From contig CAZRKC010000011.1 in assembly GCA_964600665.1 (NCBI GenBank), forward strand, positions 1-63,962: a stretch of DNA of 63,962 nt. The letters run 5' to 3'. Shown here piece after piece: positions 16,266 to 25,296 of the stretch. Below the pieces are notes generated by a model. That model made no database searches, was not told the DNA's origin, and saw nothing but the letters and a program-made list of their open reading frames with translations. This DNA is from CAZRKC01 sp964600665 (lineage in GTDB: Bacteria > Bacillota > SLNR01). A program made the translations under genes and the position numbers. Numbering within the stretch: the stretch's first letter is position 1; the number at the start of each line of letters is the position of its first letter.

Positions 16266-17232
16266 CGATCGTCACCCCCAGATGGCAGGCAAAAAAATGG
16301 TCTTGTTCTCCTGGTTGCAGTTCCGGAGATACCTTCCGGCAAATGTCCATGGCATTTGGACATCGTGGATGGAACCGACAGCCGGACGGTGGGTCGATCA
16401 AATTAGGCACCGTCCCGGGAATGGTTTCTAACCGGCCTTCTTTTTTTGAAATCTGAGGTAGTGCCCGCATCAGAAGTTTAGTATACGGGTGGATGGGTTT
16501 CTCAAAAATCCGGTATACATCCCCTACCTCAACGATTTTTCCAGCATACATGACACCAACCTTATCTGCAATTTCTGCGACGATACCAAAATCATGGGTG
16601 ATGATCAAGATCGATGTCTGATACTTTGCTTTGAGCTCCAGGCAAAGCTCCAAAATTTGCGCTTGAATCGTCACATCCAGCGCCGTCGTCGGTTCATCCG
16701 CGATCAGTAATTTTGGGTTTCGGGAGATCATCATCCCGATCATGACCCGCTGTCTCATCCCCCCGCTGAGTTCATGGGGATAACTCCGGACCCGATGCTT
16801 TGGGTCTGAGATTTTGACACTTCCAAAAATATCCACGACCTTTTTCATCGCCTCTTCCCGTGGAACCCGATCCAGGACGATTGCTTCACTGACCTGTTGT
16901 CCGACTGTTGCCACCGGATTCAGTGAATCCAAGGGATTTTGAAAGATCATCCCGATTTCTTTCCCTCGAAATCGGGTCATATCCTCTTCACTAATGGCCA
17001 GGATGTCCTCTCCCTGAAACAAGATCTGCCCGTTGCTGATCGAGCCCGGAGCTGCAACCAGACGCATCAAGCCCATTGCGGTGGTTGATTTACCGCAGCC
17101 AGATTCACCCACCAGTGCAAATATCTCACCGGGTTCAATGGAGAAGCTCACATCATCCACGGCTTCAAATATTCCGTCTGATGTCTTAAATTGGATCGAT
17201 AGGTGCTTAACTTCTAATAAAGGTGCTGTCAC
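16258..17232 (-). CDS. Oligopeptide/dipeptide ABC transporter ATP-binding protein (OppD/DppD type)
   Basis: A 324-aa ATPase pairing with the product of 15288. Walker A is GESGCGKSTTAMGLMRL, the Q-loop MIFQNPLDSLNPV, the signature LSGGMRQRVMIGMM, Walker B LLIADEPTTALDVTIQ and the switch IITHDFGIVAE. The Opp-type cysteine tail is DPPSGCRFHPRCPNAMDIC. The GTG start lies behind GGAGGG, 11 bases after the permease gene. Confidence 0.95.
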   Translation of the reverse strand: MTAPLLEVKHLSIQFKTSDGIFEAVDDVSFSIEPGEIFALVGESGCGKSTTAMGLMRLVAAPGSISNGQILFQGEDILAISEEDMTRFRGKEIGMIFQNPLDSLNPVATVGQQVSEAIVLDRVPREEAMKKVVDIFGSVKISDPKHRVRSYPHELSGGMRQRVMIGMMISRNPKLLIADEPTTALDVTIQAQILELCLELKAKYQTSILIITHDFGIVAEIADKVGVMYAGKIVEVGDVYRIFEKPIHPYTKLLMRALPQISKKEGRLETIPGTVPNLIDPPSGCRFHPRCPNAMDICRKVSPELQPGEQDHFFACHLGVTIDG

Positions 17233-17243
17233 TGGTTACCCTC

Positions 17244-18086
17244 CTAGACCTTCATCCGGGGATCGATCAAGTCTCGCAGGCCTTCGCCAAGGAGATTGAA
17301 CCCCAGTACCGTATAGACAATGGCAAGCCCCGGAAAAATCGAAATCCAAGGTGCCATTTTCATGTAATTGATGCCGTCTTTTAGAATCAATCCCCAATCT
17401 GGCTCCGGCGGTTGCGCCCCCAGACCCAGAAAACCCAATGCCGTTGTGGATAAAATAGCCGCCGGCAATGCAAGTGTCGAAAGCACGATGATGGGCGAGA
17501 GCACATTGGGAAGGATGTATCGGGTCATAATGGAGAAATTGCTTTCTCCAAACGCTTTGGCGGCTTCGATGAATGGCATGTTTTTGATCGCCTGAGTTTT
17601 CACTCTGACGATCCGGGTAAACTGTGCCCAGCTGACGACAGCAATGGCGATGATCACATTATTCAAAGATGGACCTAACATGGTTACGATGGCCAATGCC
17701 ATAATGATCGGCGGCAGCGCCCAGGTCAGATCTGTGATAAACAGGATCACCCTGTCCAGAATTTTGCCATAGAAGCCGGCAATTAATCCCAAAGTCACAC
17801 CGATTGTCGTCTCGATCACGACAACAATGATACCAACCCGGAATGCAATTCGTGTACCATACAAAACACGACTGAATATGCATCGGCCATAGTTATCCGT
17901 CCCGAACGGAAACTGAATGCTAGGTGGTAACAGTGACTGATTTAGATTAATTGCCCGGTATGAATTGGGTGCCAGTCGGTCAGCAAATAAAACAATAAAA
18001 ACGATGCTGGCGATGATGAAAAGACCCACCATGAAGGTTCGGTGGTGTTTTGCCTCCTGCCATTGGCTTTTCAGATTCTCCATCAT
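17244..18086 (-). CDS. Oligopeptide/dipeptide ABC transporter permease (OppC/DppC type)
   Basis: A 280-aa permease with an N-terminal membrane anchor, an extracellular loop carrying FPFGTDNYGRCIFSRVLYG (the OppC signature), five further helices and the EAA loop EAAKAFGESNFSIMTRYILP that docks on the ATPases. The end LRDLIDPRMK is typical of the subfamily. Its ATG overlaps the TGA of the partner permease (ATGA). Confidence 0.95.
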   Translation of the reverse strand: MMENLKSQWQEAKHHRTFMVGLFIIASIVFIVLFADRLAPNSYRAINLNQSLLPPSIQFPFGTDNYGRCIFSRVLYGTRIAFRVGIIVVVIETTIGVTLGLIAGFYGKILDRVILFITDLTWALPPIIMALAIVTMLGPSLNNVIIAIAVVSWAQFTRIVRVKTQAIKNMPFIEAAKAFGESNFSIMTRYILPNVLSPIIVLSTLALPAAILSTTALGFLGLGAQPPEPDWGLILKDGINYMKMAPWISIFPGLAIVYTVLGFNLLGEGLRDLIDPRMKV

Positions 18087-19030
18087 AGGTTCTCACCCCG
18101 CAGTTCCAATCGCACTCGGGGGTCTAACAATCCGGCTAGAATATCACCAATAACATTGGAAATTACCGTTAACAGCGCAATGATTAATATAATGCCCTGA
18201 ACGACTGGAAAATCCTGAATGGAGATCGATCGCCACAACAAACCGCCCATCCCAGGCCATGCGAACACGCTCTCAACAATTACCGAACCCCCGATCAACC
18301 AGGGTAGATACAAGAAAAACATTACGGTAACAGGAATCAAGGCGTTGCGCAACACATGACGGTATAAAACTTGATTTCGCGGCAACCCTTTTGCCGATGC
18401 AGTCACCACATATCGTTCTCGTAATACCTCCAGAACTTCAGAGCGAGTCAGTCGTAACACACTGGCTATGGACGGTAGTGTAATCGTGGCGACGGGGAGA
18501 ACCAGTGAGTTTAAACCAGAATACCCGGACAATGGGAAAATGTTAAGGCGAATTGAAAAAACCAACATCAATAGAATACCTAACCAAAAAGTTGGCATAG
18601 ACCACAGAATCACCGTTCCGGTCACCATGAAATGGTCAAATCTGGTATTTTTACGTACCGCTGTCAATAAACCCAAAGGCACTGCCACCAGATACTGCAG
18701 GAAAAGTGCAGACCCGGTTAACATCAATGTGTACGGGAGTCGTGCTTTGATCATGGTCGTCACTCGCTGCCCACTGACGATTGATGTGCCAAAATCGCCT
18801 TGGAAAACCCGGCTGATCCAATAGAAGTATTGAATATAGACCGGCTTATTCAAACCCCACAATTCCCGGAGTTCCTCTAATTTTGCTTCCGATACCCGAG
18901 GACTCGAAATCAGCTGGATGGGATCCCCTGGCATGAGTTGCATCAAGCCGAATATTAAAATGGAAACTGCCAGGACCACAAATACTCCCAAGAAAATCCG
19001 CCGAATCGCGTATTCCAAAATATCATTCAA
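18083..19030 (-). CDS. Oligopeptide/dipeptide ABC transporter permease (OppB/DppB type)
   Basis: A 315-aa inner-membrane permease. It has the usual N-terminal helix with LMPGDPIQ, the GDFGTSIVSGQRV loop, and a cytoplasmic EAA loop (TASAKGLPRNQVLYRHVLRN), ending DPRVRLELRG. The start is TTG 19030 behind AGGGGG; an overlapping ATG is out of frame. It forms the channel with the OppC-type subunit. Confidence 0.94.
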   Translation of the reverse strand: MNDILEYAIRRIFLGVFVVLAVSILIFGLMQLMPGDPIQLISSPRVSEAKLEELRELWGLNKPVYIQYFYWISRVFQGDFGTSIVSGQRVTTMIKARLPYTLMLTGSALFLQYLVAVPLGLLTAVRKNTRFDHFMVTGTVILWSMPTFWLGILLMLVFSIRLNIFPLSGYSGLNSLVLPVATITLPSIASVLRLTRSEVLEVLRERYVVTASAKGLPRNQVLYRHVLRNALIPVTVMFFLYLPWLIGGSVIVESVFAWPGMGGLLWRSISIQDFPVVQGIILIIALLTVISNVIGDILAGLLDPRVRLELRGENL

Positions 19031-19108
19031 GTCGTCCGACCCCCTGTGCCATTGTCATGCCATGTCCTCGTCTCACCGGTTGATCAATCTAAATCGACTC
19101 ACATAATG

Positions 19109-20407
19109 TCATTGCTTCTCCAGGGTCAGCAGTCGCCCATTCAGATTGAGCTGGATATGAGATTCATTTAGAACCTCCAGATAGAAATCGGCTGGATTGT
19201 CCAGACGGAATCGAGTCCGCCCGACTGGCGTCAACGTAATCCAGGTCGGGGCACTTTCATCCAGATTGATCTCCAGTGGACCTGCATCACCTTGATATCG
19301 ACGAAGACGCACCAACGTATTCGGTGCCACATATTCCCCCGGCAATTGCTGGTAAAGCGCAGGGACTGCATCTTGAATAACGATCGGGCCCATTTCTTTT
19401 GCTAAGACCTGCTCCACCACTGCACCAAACAGTTCATCGCGTCGAATACCCTGATCATTCGTTAAAATAATCACCGCTTTATCCACATCAGGAAATCGTG
19501 AATAACGCGAGATGTAACCCTGTGTCCCACCGGAATGCCAGGTTTCGGCTACTCCCCGCCGATTATTGATAAACCAGCCAAACCCGTAATTTGTACAAGT
19601 TCCATCTGTCAATACATACGGAGTGAACATCTCGTGCATCATTTCGGACCCCAGAAGAGGCGCATGCTGCCATCCTTGGTGCCAAATAAAGAGATCTCCG
19701 ACAGTTGATATCAGATTACCGTCTCCCCAGCCTATCGTTGCCATGGTATAGGGTGCCCGGACTGGGTTGCCCCCTTGATCTCGAATGTATCCCTTTGCTC
19801 GTGCAGGGATTTCAATGGTCGATGAAGTGCCGATGATGGTCTGTTTCATCCCTAAAGGCCGCAGGATATGGGTATTGATGTAATCTTGATAACTCATAGA
19901 AGATAATTCCTCGATCATCGCACCCAATAAAACATAACCTGAATTACAATAGACATGCCGGCTGCCCGGTACGAAATCACCCGACGGGTAGGAAAGAATC
20001 ATATTGACGACTTCGTTTTGCGTCATTTCCCGTTGGAGATGCTGAGGGTCGTTCCAGAAATCGTCCATCAGATATTCTCGAATACCTGAGGTATGTGTCA
20101 GCAAGTGGCGGACAGTAATATGCGCCCCGTACGCGGGGAAAGAGGGGAAGAACCGGACCACCGTTTCATCCAGGTTCAGAGCCCCCCTCTCGACAAGCTG
20201 CAAGATGGCTGTGGCCGTAAACTGTTTCGATATGGATCCGATCAGAAAACGTGTCTGATCCGTATTGGGAATATGCCCTTCCACATCTGCCATGCCAAAT
20301 CCACCGGATACCACCACTTTTCCGTTCTCACTGACGAGGACCGCCCCTCCGGGAAATCCATCCGGAACATAATTCCGGATGGATTCTAGAATACACTGAG
20401 GGTTCAT
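19109..20407 (-). CDS. Serine hydrolase of the beta-lactamase/D-aminopeptidase family
   Basis: A 432-aa protein with the class C beta-lactamase/CubicO fold. FLIGSISKQFTATAILQL (about residues 55-72) holds the SxxK nucleophile, HVYCNSGYVLLGAMIEEL the YxN motif, and ETWHSGGTQGYISRYSRFP the third HxG box. A C-terminal region of about 90 residues resembles the extra beta-barrel of D-aminopeptidases. No signal peptide is visible, so it is probably cytoplasmic. It lies between the binding-protein and permease genes of a peptide ABC operon, so hydrolysis of imported D-residue or wall peptides is plausible; a true beta-lactamase role is unlikely. Confidence 0.88.
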   Translation of the reverse strand: MNPQCILESIRNYVPDGFPGGAVLVSENGKVVVSGGFGMADVEGHIPNTDQTRFLIGSISKQFTATAILQLVERGALNLDETVVRFFPSFPAYGAHITVRHLLTHTSGIREYLMDDFWNDPQHLQREMTQNEVVNMILSYPSGDFVPGSRHVYCNSGYVLLGAMIEELSSMSYQDYINTHILRPLGMKQTIIGTSSTIEIPARAKGYIRDQGGNPVRAPYTMATIGWGDGNLISTVGDLFIWHQGWQHAPLLGSEMMHEMFTPYVLTDGTCTNYGFGWFINNRRGVAETWHSGGTQGYISRYSRFPDVDKAVIILTNDQGIRRDELFGAVVEQVLAKEMGPIVIQDAVPALYQQLPGEYVAPNTLVRLRRYQGDAGPLEINLDESAPTWITLTPVGRTRFRLDNPADFYLEVLNESHIQLNLNGRLLTLEKQ

Positions 20408-20415
20408 TATCTCAC

Positions 20416-21969
20416 CTATTTCTTGATAACATCGCCGAGATAGGCCTTACCGTCCACTGCCACCTTCAGTCCTTCAATGTTGGACTTGGCAGCCATGTAT
20501 TGGCGCTCTGAAAACAGCGGAATGATCGGCATATCTTTCAGCACTTCGGTTTGAACCTGCCCATACAGACCTGTTCGCGTTTCCATATTCATCTCGTACC
20601 GTGCTTCTTCCAAAAGCTGGTCGACTTTTGCAGATGACCAGGGAAGCGCACCCGTCTTGAGAACATAGTAAAGGATGTCAGGATCGGTCCACCAGTTGAA
20701 ACGCATGGCGATCTCAAAATTCCGCGCTGTCACCTGGGTTCGAATATACCTGGAGTCATATTCATTCAGATCCAATTTCACCCCGAGGGCTTTCCATTGT
20801 TCTTGAATAACAGGCGCCGCTTTTTTCAAAAAGGGTGCATCATTGGTGACCATCATCGTAAAACCAAGGACTTTTCCATCTTTGACCAAATATCCATCCG
20901 CGTTCTTCTGTGTCCAGCCAGCAGCTGCCAGCAAGCCCTTCGCTGTTTCTAAATCAAATTTGTATAACTCTTTCAATTCGGCTTCCACCTCAGCATCATA
21001 ACAAAGCTGAGCTGGAGAGATGATCCCGTACTTTTCGACGATCGTCCCGTTCAGGACTTGTTTTAACTCATCCTTATTCACTGCCAGTGAGAGGGCATGC
21101 CGCACATTGGCTTCACGCAAATCCGGATGCTGGGTATTCAATACCAGATAGTCAATTCCGGTCTGCAGATAATCGTAGAGTTGAATACCGGTATTGGCTT
21201 CCAAAGTGGCGATATTCTCCACTGGAACTGCTACGATGATATCCACAGTACCTGCTTCCAGTTCACTGACCCGGGTAAAATCTTCTGGAATAAAACGAAT
21301 CGTGACTTTGTCAAAGTTAGCTTTGTTTTCAATGAATGGATTCGCTGATTTGTAGTAAGGATTCTTCAGGAGCGTAATATGGGAACCCTGAACCCATTCG
21401 TCTACATAATAGGGTCCATTGCCAACAGCCGCCAGCCCGAAGGCCTCTTTACCCATTTCCTCAGCTTGATCAACATTGACGATTCCCCCGTAGGAAGTGG
21501 CAAAAACCGGCCAAATGAACGCAGGGGGTGCTTCAAAATTGACTTTCAGTGTCTGGGCATCCACCACGATCATTTCTGTGATAGGGTCAAAATCCTCACC
21601 GTATGGGCTGATTTCGATATACCGTTCGAATGATTTTTTGACTGCTTCCGCATCCAACGGGTCACCATTGGAGAACTTTGCATCCGTATCAAAGGTGAAT
21701 GTGATGCTTTTACCATCTTCTGACACTTCAAACGCCTTGCATCCGGCCGGATGCAGCTGATTTAATTCCAAATCAAATACCACGATGGGTTCATACAGAA
21801 GGTCATGTACGACATTGTTCCAAGTGATTTGGTGCATATCGGTGGATTGGATCTCCTCAGGAACAGCGATGATTAATTCATCCGCCTTGGTAACTTGGCC
21901 GCCTCCGCAGCCACTGAGCATCGTACTTAGCATGGCAATTAACAATAGAATCATAAGTCCTTTTTTCAT
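20416..21969 (-). CDS. ABC transporter substrate-binding lipoprotein (SBP family 5)
   Basis: A 517-aa extracellular binding protein: signal peptide, then the lipobox LSGC at about residue 21, and an SBP_bac_5 domain with FTFDTDAKFSNGDPLDAEAV, VGNGPYYVDEWVQGSHITL and NVRHALSLAVNKDEL. It delivers peptides or nickel-type ligands to the permease pair; the neighbouring hydrolases make peptides the better guess. First gene of the operon, 8 bases before the serine hydrolase, with a long leader. Confidence 0.94.
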   Translation of the reverse strand: MKKGLMILLLIAMLSTMLSGCGGGQVTKADELIIAVPEEIQSTDMHQITWNNVVHDLLYEPIVVFDLELNQLHPAGCKAFEVSEDGKSITFTFDTDAKFSNGDPLDAEAVKKSFERYIEISPYGEDFDPITEMIVVDAQTLKVNFEAPPAFIWPVFATSYGGIVNVDQAEEMGKEAFGLAAVGNGPYYVDEWVQGSHITLLKNPYYKSANPFIENKANFDKVTIRFIPEDFTRVSELEAGTVDIIVAVPVENIATLEANTGIQLYDYLQTGIDYLVLNTQHPDLREANVRHALSLAVNKDELKQVLNGTIVEKYGIISPAQLCYDAEVEAELKELYKFDLETAKGLLAAAGWTQKNADGYLVKDGKVLGFTMMVTNDAPFLKKAAPVIQEQWKALGVKLDLNEYDSRYIRTQVTARNFEIAMRFNWWTDPDILYYVLKTGALPWSSAKVDQLLEEARYEMNMETRTGLYGQVQTEVLKDMPIIPLFSERQYMAAKSNIEGLKVAVDGKAYLGDVIKK

Positions 21970-22414
21970 TGTGCTTTCCTCCCTTTTTGTCTGGTTTCAT
22001 ATTTTTTATAAAAGTTTCTCAATATCGATGAACGATCCGCCTCCTATTTATTACATGAATATTCAATAAATTTCATATTTATTTCCTTGATCTCGCCTGT
22101 ATTGCCCCCAACAGTTAAATAAACTTGCTTCTGGCTACATGGTTATGATAAATAATAAATATTTATACATGTGTATTAGTTTAATCTGCAACTTGTTTAC
22201 TGTCAATACTATTTTGCAAAATATTTTTCGCTTTTTTTCGCCCGCGTAAATGTATAAACCGTATAAAAGCAAATTATTTATCCAATATATGTTTATGCAG
22301 TATTTTATGCATTTACCGCATTATATTCATCCTGGGATCATTTCATTCTCAGCAGGATTTAAAATCATTTCTGGAGTATACCTATTCCATCAGAGTCAAA
22401 GGCGGTGACACCGG
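21970..22414. other. AT-rich divergent intergenic region, 445 bp, no gene seen
   Basis: This region separates the peptide-transporter operon (minus) from the GNAT-AroM gene (plus). It holds the minus-strand promoter listed separately, a dyad with ATACA/TGTAT arms around 22166-22177, repeated AAATATTTAT-like strings, and a near-repeat of ATGCA at 22293-22312. No ORF with an SD is convincing. The transporter leader is about 200 bases and shows no riboswitch I recognise. Confidence 0.6.
22178..22206 (-). promoter_or_regulatory. Candidate sigma-A promoter of the peptide transporter operon
   Basis: A consensus -35 TTGACA (22201-22206) and a -10 TAAACT (22178-22183) are separated by exactly 17 bases. 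It would give a leader of about 200 bases before the binding-protein gene. Confidence 0.6.
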
Positions 22415-23665
22415 GTGAGCGATTTGGTTATGCGTTTTCCCCTGCCAAATGGACAACACTGTGTTCTAAGACCTGCTTCCTCGAAAGATGTCGGTGCCAT
22501 CATTGAAACGATGGATCAAGTGGCAGCAGAAGAGGTCTATCTAGCCTCTGAACGCGCTCGCTGGTCCCGCCGGGATCTTTTGGAAATGATCCGCGATATG
22601 ACCTTCTATCCATTCATCTTAATAGCTGAAGTAGATGCACGGGTGATTGGCCATGCTTTTCTTCAACGGGGGACATTGAAGAAAAACCATCACACCACCG
22701 GCATCGGGATGCTGATCATTCAAGCCTACCGGGGGATGGGGATCGGTACTCGTATGTTAGACTATATCGAAGGGTGGGCGCGGCGTCACTGCATCCGAAA
22801 ATTATTTCTCAGTGTTTTTGAGACAAATGGCCGCGCTGTCCACTTGTACCAGAAGATGGGATTTGTGATGGAAGGAATCCGCCCGGATCAATTTCTGATC
22901 AGAGGCGAATATGTTGCTGAAATTGTGATGGGCAAAATGCTCAATGAAACGAATCCGGCAAACAAAATAAAGATCATGAATAAAGGGGGAAACGTGATGA
23001 AAGCAAAAATTGGGTTGTTAACCATCGGTCAATCACCCCGCACCGACCTGACGCGGGATCTCTACCCTATCTTGGGATCCCATGTGGAGATCGTCGAATA
23101 CGGTGCACTGGATGAGCTCTCTCTGGAGGAAATCCAGGCAATGGCTCCTTTAAGCGGAGAGCCGTTTCAAGTGACCATCCTCCGAGACGGCAAGGAAGTC
23201 CACCTGAAAAAGCCACCACTGCTGCCCCTCCTTCAAAAAGGAGTGACCCGATTGAATGAACAGGGCGCCAAAGCCATTATCGTCTGGTGTACCGGCGATT
23301 TCCCTGACTTTATCTCACAAGTCCCGGTGATCAAACCGGATCCCATCATGCGCAATGTGGTGAGTGCGATCATACCAAAAGGTGAGCTGGGTATTTTATG
23401 CCCTTCGCCTGAACAATCCCCCCAGATTCGCGCCAAATGGGAATCCATGGGATATAACGTCCATGTGGAAGGCTATTCACCCTTCCACCCAGCTGAAGAT
23501 CTAGCCCAGGTTGTTGGTCGCATCACTGCACACCCCATTGATATGATGGTATTGGATTGCATGGGGATGAAAACCAACATGAAACATAAAGTCCAAGAGC
23601 TGACCGACAAACCGGTGATCCTCCCGCTTTCACTGATCGCCCGTGTCGTCACTGAACTGATTTAA
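22415..23665 (+). CDS. GNAT acetyltransferase - AroM family fusion protein
   Basis: A 416-aa two-domain protein. Residues 1-175 are a GNAT N-acetyltransferase: RPASSKDVGAIIETMD, the acetyl-CoA loop IIQAYRGMGIGTRMLDYIEG and LSVFETNGRAVHLYQKMGF. Residues 195-416 are an AroM-family protein: KAKIGLLTIGQSPRTDLTRD at its start, then IVWCTGDFPDF and MVLDCMGM. AroM is normally a separate protein of about 220 aa, exactly the length of this C-terminal part. The junction still carries AAAGGGGG seven bases before an in-frame ATG at 22997, so free AroM may also be made. The GTG 22415 start has AGGCGGTGA upstream. Adjacent to a YtcJ amidohydrolase. AroM function is not established. Confidence 0.88.
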   Translation: MSDLVMRFPLPNGQHCVLRPASSKDVGAIIETMDQVAAEEVYLASERARWSRRDLLEMIRDMTFYPFILIAEVDARVIGHAFLQRGTLKKNHHTTGIGMLIIQAYRGMGIGTRMLDYIEGWARRHCIRKLFLSVFETNGRAVHLYQKMGFVMEGIRPDQFLIRGEYVAEIVMGKMLNETNPANKIKIMNKGGNVMKAKIGLLTIGQSPRTDLTRDLYPILGSHVEIVEYGALDELSLEEIQAMAPLSGEPFQVTILRDGKEVHLKKPPLLPLLQKGVTRLNEQGAKAIIVWCTGDFPDFISQVPVIKPDPIMRNVVSAIIPKGELGILCPSPEQSPQIRAKWESMGYNVHVEGYSPFHPAEDLAQVVGRITAHPIDMMVLDCMGMKTNMKHKVQELTDKPVILPLSLIARVVTELI

Positions 23666-23678
23666 TGGAGGAATGCAC

Positions 23679-25274
23679 ATGAGTGGAAAATTTATTTATC
23701 TAAACGGAATCGTTCGGACCATGGACCCGACCTTGCCGGTCGCAGACTGCCTGGTCTCCGAAAATGGCCGGATCAAAGCCATCGGTGAATCTGGAATCTT
23801 AAGCCGCTGGGTGGATGACAGCTTCGTTCGCATTGATTTAAAAGGCCGGCTGCTACTCCCCGGCTTTATTGACAGTCATACCCATTTTGCCATGTACTCC
23901 CTGGGTTTAGAACAGGTATCCCTGGAGGGAACCCGGGATGTTGGTGAAGCGCTTCAACGATTGCAAGCAAAAGCGGATACTTCACCAGCTGGGGAATGGA
24001 TCTTCGGCGTGGATTGGAACAAGAATATCTGGCCGGGTGGACTTGCGCCCACAAAAGAAGATGCTGACATTGCCCTCCCGCACCACCCGTTAGCCGTGAT
24101 TAGTAAATGCGGGCATTTGACCTGGGGCAACAGCCTGGCTTTTCAACTGGCAGGTATTCACCGGGACACCCCGGATCCTGAAGGAGGAGAAATCGAACGC
24201 CACCCCGCGACCGGTGAACCAACCGGCATATTGAAGGAGAACGCTGCCGAATTGATCCACCGGATCCTCCCCAAGCCTGACCAGAAACGGATCATCAACG
24301 CGATCAAAAAAGGAATGGAGATCGCCTACAGTAAAGGCCTGGTTGGTATCCACAATTGCGAAGAAAGCAATGTTTTTGCCGCCTTTGAGGACATCCTGTC
24401 CACAGGCTCTCTTCCATTTCGCGTCCACCATCATCTTGCCATGGGTAATCTGGATGATGCAATTGCTTTAGGGATTCAAACAGGATTTGGCTCACCATCC
24501 CTGAACATAGGAAGCCTCAAGCTGTTTGCCGATGGTGCCCTTGGCTCACAAACCGCATCCATGCTGGATCCGTTCGAAGGGACTGCGGATGATTATGGGA
24601 TTGTCGTCAATACAAAAGAAGATCTCCTGCATATGATGAAAAAAGCCGCTGAAGCAGGAATCAGCTCAGCAGTCCATGCCATCGGGGACAAAGCAAATAA
24701 AGAGATATTAGATATTTATGAGGCGATTTTCCCCATCAGCCAGGCCCATCATTTGCGGCAGCGTATCGAACACGCGCAGTTGATTGAAGCCTCCGATTTC
24801 CCTCGCTTTCGAAATCTGAACGTGATTGCATCTGTCCAGCCGCTACATGCCACTTCAGACATGGATATCGTGGATAAACACTGGGGTGCCCGCGGGAAAG
24901 GCGCTTACGCATTTAAAACATTCATCCAGCACGGTATCACCAGCGCTTATGGATCTGATGTCCCCGTCGAAACATTCGATCCCATCAAAGGAATTTTTGC
25001 CGCCGTTTCTCGTCACCGTGAAACCATGTTGAATATCCCTGCCTGGTATCCCGATCAACGTCTCAGTCCCCATGAAGCTGTTTTCGGATATACTGCCGGT
25101 GCAGCCTATGCATCCTATGAAGACAACATCAAGGGCACATTGACGGTTGGCAAACTGGCCGATATGGTGGTGCTTTCCAAAGACATCTTCAAAGTACCTG
25201 AGGAAGAAATCCTGGAGACAACCGTTGATTTGACTATCATCGATGGCAAAATCGTTTATGCACACCAAATCTAA
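23679..25274 (+). CDS. YtcJ-like metal-dependent amidohydrolase
   Basis: A 531-aa amidohydrolase-superfamily protein of the YtcJ/amidohydrolase-3 type. GFIDSHTHFAMYSLGLEQV near residue 60 has the HxH metal pair, ISKCGHLTWGN a second conserved element, SAVHAIGDKANKEIL and QRIEHAQLIE the later His ligands, and YGSDVPVE the catalytic Asp. The end TVGKLADMVVLS...IIDGKIVY is standard for the family. ATG 23679 is set by GGAGG with 7-base spacing; an ATG two codons earlier is too close. It is 13 bases after the GNAT-AroM gene, so one transcript; substrate probably an N-acyl, amide or cyclic amide compound. Confidence 0.9.
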   Translation: MSGKFIYLNGIVRTMDPTLPVADCLVSENGRIKAIGESGILSRWVDDSFVRIDLKGRLLLPGFIDSHTHFAMYSLGLEQVSLEGTRDVGEALQRLQAKADTSPAGEWIFGVDWNKNIWPGGLAPTKEDADIALPHHPLAVISKCGHLTWGNSLAFQLAGIHRDTPDPEGGEIERHPATGEPTGILKENAAELIHRILPKPDQKRIINAIKKGMEIAYSKGLVGIHNCEESNVFAAFEDILSTGSLPFRVHHHLAMGNLDDAIALGIQTGFGSPSLNIGSLKLFADGALGSQTASMLDPFEGTADDYGIVVNTKEDLLHMMKKAAEAGISSAVHAIGDKANKEILDIYEAIFPISQAHHLRQRIEHAQLIEASDFPRFRNLNVIASVQPLHATSDMDIVDKHWGARGKGAYAFKTFIQHGITSAYGSDVPVETFDPIKGIFAAVSRHRETMLNIPAWYPDQRLSPHEAVFGYTAGAAYASYEDNIKGTLTVGKLADMVVLSKDIFKVPEEEILETTVDLTIIDGKIVYAHQI

Positions 25275-25296
25275 GAGGGAGCATTCGCTCCCTCTT
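25273..25296. terminator. Terminator between convergent genes
   Basis: AAGAGGGAGC and GCTCCCTCTT form a 10-bp stem with loop ATTC-type, followed by TCATTTC on the plus strand. It fills the gap between the amidohydrolase and YhaN-like stops and may serve both strands. Confidence 0.8.

Noticed and set aside
19109..20407. Calling the serine hydrolase an antibiotic-resistance beta-lactamase
   Set aside because: It has no visible signal peptide, carries the extra C-terminal region of D-aminopeptidase-type proteins and sits inside a peptide transporter operon.
21970..22414. AT-rich gap as an attachment site, origin or mobile-element scar
   Set aside because: No direct repeats at its ends, no DnaA-box cluster and no integrase or transposase nearby; it is explained as a divergent promoter region.
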